Position numbers and translations under genes: made by a program. Below the pieces are notes generated by a model, which did no database searches, was not told the DNA's origin, and saw only the letters and a list, made by a program, of their open reading frames with translations. DNA of 11,394 nucleotides, taken from WHUA01 sp964585785 (GTDB taxonomy: Bacteria; Pseudomonadota; Alphaproteobacteria; UBA8366). The first letter of the stretch is position 1; each line of letters begins with the position of its first letter. Below, one piece after another: positions 7,320 to 11,394 of the stretch. The stretch spans positions 1 to 11,394 of the forward strand of contig CAZPFL010000171.1 in the NCBI GenBank assembly GCA_964585785.1, written 5' to 3'.

Positions 7320-8192
7320 ATGTCGAACGCTCATATCGTCGTCGTCGGGAACCAGAAGGGCGGGTCGGGCAAGTCGACGACCTCGATGCACCTGATCGTC
7401 AGCCTGCTCAATGCCGGCTATTCGGTCGGCAGCATCGACCTCGACGACCCGCAGGCCACGCTCACGCGCTATCTTGAGAACCGCCGCACCTTCATGGACG
7501 GGACGGGGATCGAGCTCGTGATGCCGGAGCATCAGCTCCTGACGCGCAGCATCTACGACAACCCGACGCTGGCAAAAAGCGACGAGGAGACGCGACTCGA
7601 CGCCTGCGTCAGCAACCTCGCCGCCAACCACGACTTCGTCGTCATCGACACGCCCGGCAGCGACAGCAATCTGTCCCGCATCGGCCACAGCTATGCGGAT
7701 ACGCTGATCACGCCGCTCAACGACAGCTTCGTCGACCTCGACCTGCTCGCCAAGGTGCATCCGGAGACCTACAAGATCCTCCGCCCGAGCACCTATGCGG
7801 AGATGGTGTGGGAGCAGCGTAAGGCGCGGGCGGTGCGCGACGGCGGCAAGATCGACTGGATCGTCATGCGCAACCGTCTCGCCTCGATCGGCTCGCGCAA
7901 CACGCAGGCGATGGAAGACGTGCTCGCCGCCCTGTCCAAGCGGATCGGCTTCCGCTTCGCGCCCGGCTTCGGCGAGCGGGTGATCTTCCGCGAGCTGTTC
8001 CTGAAAGGGCTGACGCTGCTCGACCTGCGCAACGCCGACGCCAACATGCGGCTCAACATGTCGCATGTCGCCGCGCGGCAGGAAGTGCGGGCGCTGCTGA
8101 CGGCGATCGGTCTGGCGCCGGTGGCCGAGACCCGCGTGAAGGGCAGCAGCTACGAGTCGCGTGAGAGTGGGGTGGAAACACTTCCGATCTAG
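7320..8192 (+). CDS. mipZ: Division-plane positioning ATPase MipZ (ParA/MinD superfamily)
   Basis: MipZ forms a gradient from the poles with ParB and blocks FtsZ assembly away from midcell in alphaproteobacteria. This 290-aa protein has the deviant Walker A GNQKGGSGKST with signature Lys13 (KGGSGKST 13-20) and Asp42 in SIDLDDPQ, at the same residue numbers as Lys13 and Asp42 of Caulobacter MipZ. Walker B-like VVIDTPG is at 107-113. Other MipZ-specific stretches are TPLNDSFVD (131-139), VMRNRLA (182-188), ERVIFRELF (219-227) and AARQEVRAL (251-259). A tail of about 25 residues follows the last helix and is not obviously conserved. ATG 7320 is chosen because the nucleotide-binding core begins at once; an in-frame ATG at 7095 would add 75 residues unlike the family. 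Only a weak GGAT/GAG sits upstream, so coupling to the short ORF ending at 7314 is possible. It heads a three-gene run. Confidence 0.95.
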   Translation: MSNAHIVVVGNQKGGSGKSTTSMHLIVSLLNAGYSVGSIDLDDPQATLTRYLENRRTFMDGTGIELVMPEHQLLTRSIYDNPTLAKSDEETRLDACVSNLAANHDFVVIDTPGSDSNLSRIGHSYADTLITPLNDSFVDLDLLAKVHPETYKILRPSTYAEMVWEQRKARAVRDGGKIDWIVMRNRLASIGSRNTQAMEDVLAALSKRIGFRFAPGFGERVIFRELFLKGLTLLDLRNADANMRLNMSHVAARQEVRALLTAIGLAPVAETRVKGSSYESRESGVETLPI

Positions 8193-8203
8193 CGCCCGAT
8201 CCC

Positions 8204-8210
8204 TATATAT
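8204..8210 (+). promoter_or_regulatory. Candidate -10 box for a leaderless transcript of the VWA gene
   Basis: TATATAT stands out in GC-rich surroundings and ends 8 bases before the ATG at 8219. Transcription from this -10 would begin at or next to the start codon, giving a leaderless mRNA. That would explain the lack of a Shine-Dalgarno. The -35 region around 8180-8188 is a poor match. Confidence 0.35.
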
Positions 8211-8218
8211 CTGTTGGT

Positions 8219-8923
8219 ATGGGGAAGCTGCCCGAGAAGTCTTCCGACAAGGAGGTCGCGGACTTCCTGAACAAGGTCGCCGCCACGTCCGCCCGGAAGC
8301 CGGGCGGACGAACAGGGCGTCTCGTCTTTGCCATGGATGCAACGGCGAGTCGCGAGCCGACCTGGGATCGCGCCTGCCACATCCAGGGGGAGATGTTTTC
8401 CGAAACCGCCGCGCTCGGCGGGCTCGCGGTGCAGCTCGTCTATTACCGCGGCTTCGGCGAATGCAAGGCGAGCCGCTGGGCGTCCAGCGCGCCTGACCTG
8501 CTGCGCCTCATGACCGCCGTGCGCTGCCTCGGCGGGCAGACGCAGATCCGCAAGATCCTGGCGCATGCGATTCGCGAGACCGGCAAGCAGAAAGTGGATG
8601 CCGTCGTCTTTGTCGGCGACGCCATGGAGGAGGACATCGACCGTCTTTGCCATCTCGCGGGCGAGCTCGGGCTGCTCGGCGTGCCGGTGTTCGTATTCCA
8701 CGAAGGCGGCGATCCCGTGGTGCGCCGGGCGTATGAGCAGATAGCGCGGCTGTCCGGCGGCGCCTATTGCCCGTTCGATTCCGCCAGCGCGCAGCAGCTT
8801 CGCGACCTGCTGTCGGCGGTCGCCGTCTATGCCGCCGGCGGGCGGCAGGCGCTGCTCGACTTCGAGGACCGGCACGGCGGCGGCCGGTTGCGCCTGGCGC
8901 AGCAGCTCGGCCGGCAGAAATAG
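8219..8923 (+). CDS. VWA (von Willebrand factor A) domain-containing protein, role unknown
   Basis: 234 aa, soluble, with no signal peptide or membrane segment. Strand 1 of a VWA-like Rossmann fold, RLVFAMDATAS (34-44), carries Asp40, Thr42 and Ser44, a DxTxS form of the MIDAS metal site. GGQTQI (105-110) may provide the third MIDAS threonine, and AVVFVGDAMEED (128-139) is the strand ending in the usual acidic residue. VPVFVFHEGGD (155-165) and a C-terminal helix follow. It therefore looks able to bind a divalent metal and mediate protein contacts. The family is known to me only as conserved hypothetical proteins in alphaproteobacteria. It is 26 bp after mipZ and 6 bp before a membrane J-protein, which suggests a shared transcript and joint function with the latter. 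The start at 8219 has no Shine-Dalgarno but fits the family's short polar N-terminus. Confidence 0.85.
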   Translation: MGKLPEKSSDKEVADFLNKVAATSARKPGGRTGRLVFAMDATASREPTWDRACHIQGEMFSETAALGGLAVQLVYYRGFGECKASRWASSAPDLLRLMTAVRCLGGQTQIRKILAHAIRETGKQKVDAVVFVGDAMEEDIDRLCHLAGELGLLGVPVFVFHEGGDPVVRRAYEQIARLSGGAYCPFDSASAQQLRDLLSAVAVYAAGGRQALLDFEDRHGGGRLRLAQQLGRQK

Positions 8924-8929
8924 CCGCCG

Positions 8930-9670
8930 ATGGTCTGGATCCTGCTCGTCATCGCGCTCCTGGTCGGCGGCGCTTTGCTGCTGCAGTGGTTCCTGAGCGC
9001 CGAGCCGCGCGAGATCCTGCAGGCGCTGCGCTGGAGCGGGCTGATCATCGCCGTCATTCTCGCGATCGTGCTGCTCGTGACCCGGCAGTTCCGGTTTCTC
9101 TACACCGTCGCCATTTTCCTGATCCCCTGGCTGCTGCGGGCGCGCGCGCTGCGCAACCGGATGAAGTCCGCGCGCGGGCCGTCATCGGGGCAGACCTCGG
9201 AGGTCCATACCCGCTTCGTCGTCATGCAGCTCGACCACGACAGCGGCGAGATGGACGGCACCGTCCGGGAAGGCCGGTTCGCGGGAAAGCGGCTATCCGA
9301 GCTGGCGCTCAGCGATGTGGTATTATTATACCGCGAAGCGCTGGCGGCCGACCAAACCTCCGCGCAGGTGCTACAGGCCTATCTGGAGCGGATGCATGGC
9401 GAGGCCTGGCGGGCCGCGTCGCAGTCGGGGGCGGGGGCTGGTCCCGGGGCCGGAGCGGAGGAACGGGCGGGCGCCGGCAAATCCGCGGGCGGGCCGATGA
9501 GCCGGGCCGAGGCCCGGGCCGTGCTGGGCGTCGGCCCCGACGCCTCGGCCGAGGAAATAAAACGCGCCCACCGGCGTCTAATGAAGCAGTACCATCCCGA
9601 CCACGGCGGCTCCGACTACCTTGCCGCGAAAATCAATGAAGCCAAAGAGGTACTACTTCGTGAGGATTAA
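8930..9670 (+). CDS. Membrane-anchored J-domain protein, Pam18/Tim14-like (TimB type)
   Basis: 246 aa. Hydrophobic segments lie at about 3-22, 36-51 and 56-69, so the N-terminus is membrane-embedded. A middle region at 90-160 is followed by a Gly/Ala-rich linker (167-188). The C-terminal J domain (about 190-246) contains the HPD motif at 222-224, which stimulates Hsp70 ATPase. HPDHGGSDYLAAKINEAK is very close to the mitochondrial import-motor subunit Pam18/Tim14, and the domain ends at the helix-III region as Pam18 does. Alphaproteobacterial relatives have been described as TimB, proposed ancestors of the motor subunit. Its presumed partner is cytoplasmic DnaK; the substrate is unknown. Start ATG 8930 is 6 bp after the VWA stop, with only a weak ribosome binding site. 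Codons near 9317-9331 and in the J domain are less GC-rich than in the upstream genes. Confidence 0.9.
   Translation: MVWILLVIALLVGGALLLQWFLSAEPREILQALRWSGLIIAVILAIVLLVTRQFRFLYTVAIFLIPWLLRARALRNRMKSARGPSSGQTSEVHTRFVVMQLDHDSGEMDGTVREGRFAGKRLSELALSDVVLLYREALAADQTSAQVLQAYLERMHGEAWRAASQSGAGAGPGAGAEERAGAGKSAGGPMSRAEARAVLGVGPDASAEEIKRAHRRLMKQYHPDHGGSDYLAAKINEAKEVLLRED
9319..9332. repeat. Inverted repeat GGTAT-TATT-ATACC inside the J-protein gene
   Basis: Perfect 5-bp arms with a 4-base loop, overlapping two consecutive TTA leucine codons (132 and 133). It is the most AT-rich patch in the gene. No function can be assigned; it could be a weak hairpin or a codon-use accident. Confidence 0.3.
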
Positions 9671-9757
9671 GCCACTATCTGTTACGGTTGCTTAGCCCAT
9701 ACTCCTATGGCAAATAATCGACAGAATGCTGCGGAGCGGAATTTCCGAATTCTTTAG
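9671..9757 (+). promoter_or_regulatory. galU upstream region with candidate promoter and small palindrome
   Basis: This 87-bp gap is distinctly AT-richer than its surroundings. TTGCTT (9688-9693) and AATAAT (9713-9718) are 19 bases apart, a long spacer; TTACGG/TATGGC at 9682/9706 is an alternative pair. CGGAATTTCCG at 9737-9747 is an 11-bp palindrome just ahead of the galU start and could be an operator. No Shine-Dalgarno sits at normal distance from the ATG at 9758. No terminator hairpin for the J-protein gene is visible. Confidence 0.35.
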
Positions 9758-10636
9758 ATGACTCAACGCGTAAGAAAAGCAATTTTCCCGGTCGGTGGGC
9801 TTGGGACCCGGTTTTTGCCGGCGACCCGCGCAATGCCCAAGGAAATGCTGCCCGTTGTCGATAAGCCGCTCATTCAATATGCGGTTGAAGAAGCCAAAGC
9901 GGCCGGCATCGAGGAGTTCATCTTCGTCACCGGGCGCGGTAAGCACGCGATCGAAGACCATTTCGACATTTCCTACGAGCTCGACCAGACCCTGGCGGAG
10001 CGCGGCAAGAACGATCTGCTGAACGAGATGCGGGGCTTGCTGCCCAACCCGGGCCAGATCTGCTACACCCGTCAGATGCAGCCGCTGGGGCTGGGGCATG
10101 CGGTCTGGTGTGCGCGCGAATTCGTCGGCAACCAGCCCTTTGCCGTGCTGCTGGCGGACGACCTGGTGATGTCCCAGACGCCTTGCCTGCGACAGCTCAT
10201 CGATGTGCATGAGAAGACCGAGGGCAACGTGGTCGCGGTGATGGACGTGCCGAAAGAGCACACCAACCGCTACGGCATTCTCGACCTCGAAAGCGACGAC
10301 GGCCGGCTGGCCTCGGTGAAGGGCCTCGTGGAGAAGCCGGCGCCGGAAAGGGCGCCGTCCACGCTGTCGATCATCGGCCGCTACGTGCTTCTGCCGGAAG
10401 TGTTCGAGCAGCTCGATTTGCAGGAAAAGGGCGCCGGCGGCGAAATTCAGCTGACCGACGCGATGGCGAAGCTCATTGGGAAAGCACCGTTCCATGGGCT
10501 TCGGTTCGAAGGACGTCGGTTCGATTGCGGCGACAAGGTCGGTTTTCTCGAAGCCAACATCGCCTTCGCGCTGGCGCGTGACGACCTCGGCGACGCGGTT
10601 CTGGACGTGCTGTCGCATTACGCGGGTCCGCGCTAA
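9758..10636 (+). CDS. galU: UTP-glucose-1-phosphate uridylyltransferase
   Basis: Makes UDP-glucose and pyrophosphate from UTP and glucose-1-phosphate, the entry to UDP-sugar synthesis for exopolysaccharide, LPS and glycolipids. At 292 aa it is full length for bacterial GalU. The nucleotide-binding signature FPVGGLGTRFLP is at 10-21 (Gly13 where many relatives have Ala), followed by MPKEMLPV (26-33) and PLIQYAVEEA (37-46). Other motifs are metal-binding LADD (132-135), VEKP with Lys193, GEIQLTDA (228-235) and FDCGDK (255-260). It starts MTQRVRKAIFPV, the expected N-terminus, so ATG 9758 is accepted even though no clear Shine-Dalgarno precedes it. ugd follows 81 bp downstream and consumes the product. 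The isofunctional RfbA/GlmU families are excluded by the GalU-specific motifs. Confidence 0.95.
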   Translation: MTQRVRKAIFPVGGLGTRFLPATRAMPKEMLPVVDKPLIQYAVEEAKAAGIEEFIFVTGRGKHAIEDHFDISYELDQTLAERGKNDLLNEMRGLLPNPGQICYTRQMQPLGLGHAVWCAREFVGNQPFAVLLADDLVMSQTPCLRQLIDVHEKTEGNVVAVMDVPKEHTNRYGILDLESDDGRLASVKGLVEKPAPERAPSTLSIIGRYVLLPEVFEQLDLQEKGAGGEIQLTDAMAKLIGKAPFHGLRFEGRRFDCGDKVGFLEANIAFALARDDLGDAVLDVLSHYAGPR

Positions 10637-10717
10637 CACCATCGAAACCGTCTCTCGATAGAATAATCGGTGCCTAGGGCGGCGACGCGGCATGTCTGCA
10701 TTAAGGAATAAGCACCA
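10637..10717 (+). promoter_or_regulatory. galU-ugd gap: possible -10 box and ugd ribosome binding site
   Basis: TAGAAT at 10659-10664 resembles a -10 box, but a matching -35 is not evident. ATCGA (10641-10645) and TCGAT (10655-10659) form a small inverted repeat with a 9-base loop; without a T-run it is not a terminator. AAGGAA at 10703-10708, 9 bases before the ugd ATG, is a good Shine-Dalgarno and fixes that start. Confidence 0.4.
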
Positions 10718-11394
10718 ATGCGTATAGCAATGATCGGTACTGGATATGTCGGGCTCGTCTCGGGCGCGTGCTTTTCGCAGTTCGGCATCGACGTCGTCTG
10801 CGTCGACATGGACGAAGGCAAGATCGCCAGCCTGAAGCGGGGCGAGATTCCGATCTACGAGCCGGGCCTGGAAGAGCTTGTCGAAGCCAACGCGAAGGCG
10901 GACCGGCTGCACTTCACGACGAGCCTTGCCGAAGGCGTCGCCGGCGCCGACGCGGTCTTCATCGCCGTCGGCACGCCGAGCCGCCGCGGCGACGGTCACG
11001 CGGACCTGACGTACGTCTATGCCGCGGCCGAGCAGATCGCGGCCGCGATGGACGGCTACACGGTGGTGGTGACGAAGTCGACCGTTCCGGTCGGCACAGG
11101 CCGCGAGGTCGAGCGGATCATCCGCGAGACGCGGCCCGACGCGGATTTCGACGTCGTGTCCAACCCGGAGTTCCTGCGCGAAGGCTCGGCGATCGAGGAT
11201 TTCATGCGCCCCGACCGCGTGGTGATCGGGACCGAGAGCGAGCGCGCGCAGGAGATCATGCGGGCGCTCTACCGTCCGCTGTCGCTGATCGAGACGCCGA
11301 TCCTGTTCACCCGGCGCGAGACGGCGGAGCTGGTGAAATACGCGACCAACGCCTTCCTGGCGACCAAGATCACCTTCATCAACGAGATCGCCGA
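10718..11394 (+). CDS. ugd: UDP-glucose 6-dehydrogenase, 3'-truncated by window edge
   Basis: Oxidises UDP-glucose to UDP-glucuronate with two NAD+, supplying uronic acid precursors for surface polysaccharide. About 225 N-terminal codons are visible. The NAD-binding GTGYVGL starts at residue 7, with the acidic VDMD at the end of the second strand. Family landmarks follow in order: YEPGLEEL, AVGTPS, the substrate-side KSTVPVGT, SNPEFLREGSAI and, near the right edge, AELVKYATNAFLATKITF. The catalytic cysteine region (GGSCFPKD in the family) lies beyond the window, so completeness cannot be judged. The start at 10718 has an AAGGAA 9 bp upstream and places the Rossmann motif at the very N-terminus. 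GDP-mannose dehydrogenase is a related alternative, but position next to galU and the motif wording favour Ugd (also named udg, kfiD or rkpK). Confidence 0.95.
   Translation, partial: MRIAMIGTGYVGLVSGACFSQFGIDVVCVDMDEGKIASLKRGEIPIYEPGLEELVEANAKADRLHFTTSLAEGVAGADAVFIAVGTPSRRGDGHADLTYVYAAAEQIAAAMDGYTVVVTKSTVPVGTGREVERIIRETRPDADFDVVSNPEFLREGSAIEDFMRPDRVVIGTESERAQEIMRALYRPLSLIETPILFTRRETAELVKYATNAFLATKITFINEIA

Noticed and set aside
9427..9490. G-rich low-complexity run in the J-protein gene
   Set aside because: It encodes the Gly/Ala-rich linker between the membrane part and the J domain; no regular repeat unit is visible.
8767..9639. 290-codon plus-strand frame overlapping the VWA and J-protein genes
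   Set aside because: It is a frame-shifted shadow rich in Arg, Ala and Gly; the overlapping frames encode clear VWA and J-domain motifs.
9692..10999. 435-codon minus-strand open frame across galU and the ugd start
   Set aside because: It covers two well-conserved genes and both intergenic regions on the opposite strand, with no recognisable domain.

Overview
This is a GC-rich chromosomal window with uniformly GC-rich coding sequence, dense gene packing and no mobile elements, CRISPR arrays or RNA genes that I can see. The best taxonomic clue is a clear MipZ (the ParA-like division-site regulator typical of alphaproteobacteria). A Pam18/Tim14-like J-protein of the alphaproteobacterial TimB kind and a PutA that ends soon after its P5C dehydrogenase domain also fit. 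I infer an alphaproteobacterium, perhaps Hyphomicrobiales or Rhodospirillales, and cannot place it further.

Layout. (1) 1-5615, plus strand, catabolic block: the 3' part of putA (proline to glutamate), a nucleoside hydrolase 4 bp downstream, then a fadH-type 2,4-dienoyl-CoA reductase after a 68-bp gap. (2) 5617-7082, minus strand: an SDR-family oxidoreductase whose stop lies one base from the fadH stop, and upstream of it an unrecognised lipoprotein. (3) 7083-7319, a divergent intergenic region. It contains a 41-codon ORF with a strong ribosome binding site whose first ten residues look like the start of ribosomal protein L28; it ends 5 bp before mipZ. (4) 7320-9670, plus strand: mipZ, a VWA-domain protein and a membrane-anchored J-domain protein, spaced 26 and 6 bp apart. 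(5) 9758 to the right edge: galU and the 5' part of a UDP-glucose 6-dehydrogenase gene (ugd), which supply UDP-glucose and UDP-glucuronate for surface polysaccharide.

How they fit together: block 1 and the SDR are carbon-scavenging enzymes (amino acid, nucleoside, unsaturated fatty acid). Block 4 combines cell-division control with two poorly characterised proteins. Block 5 is sugar-nucleotide synthesis. The parts most worth a second look are the L28-like leader in front of mipZ and the mipZ-VWA-J-protein trio. Everything else is conventional.
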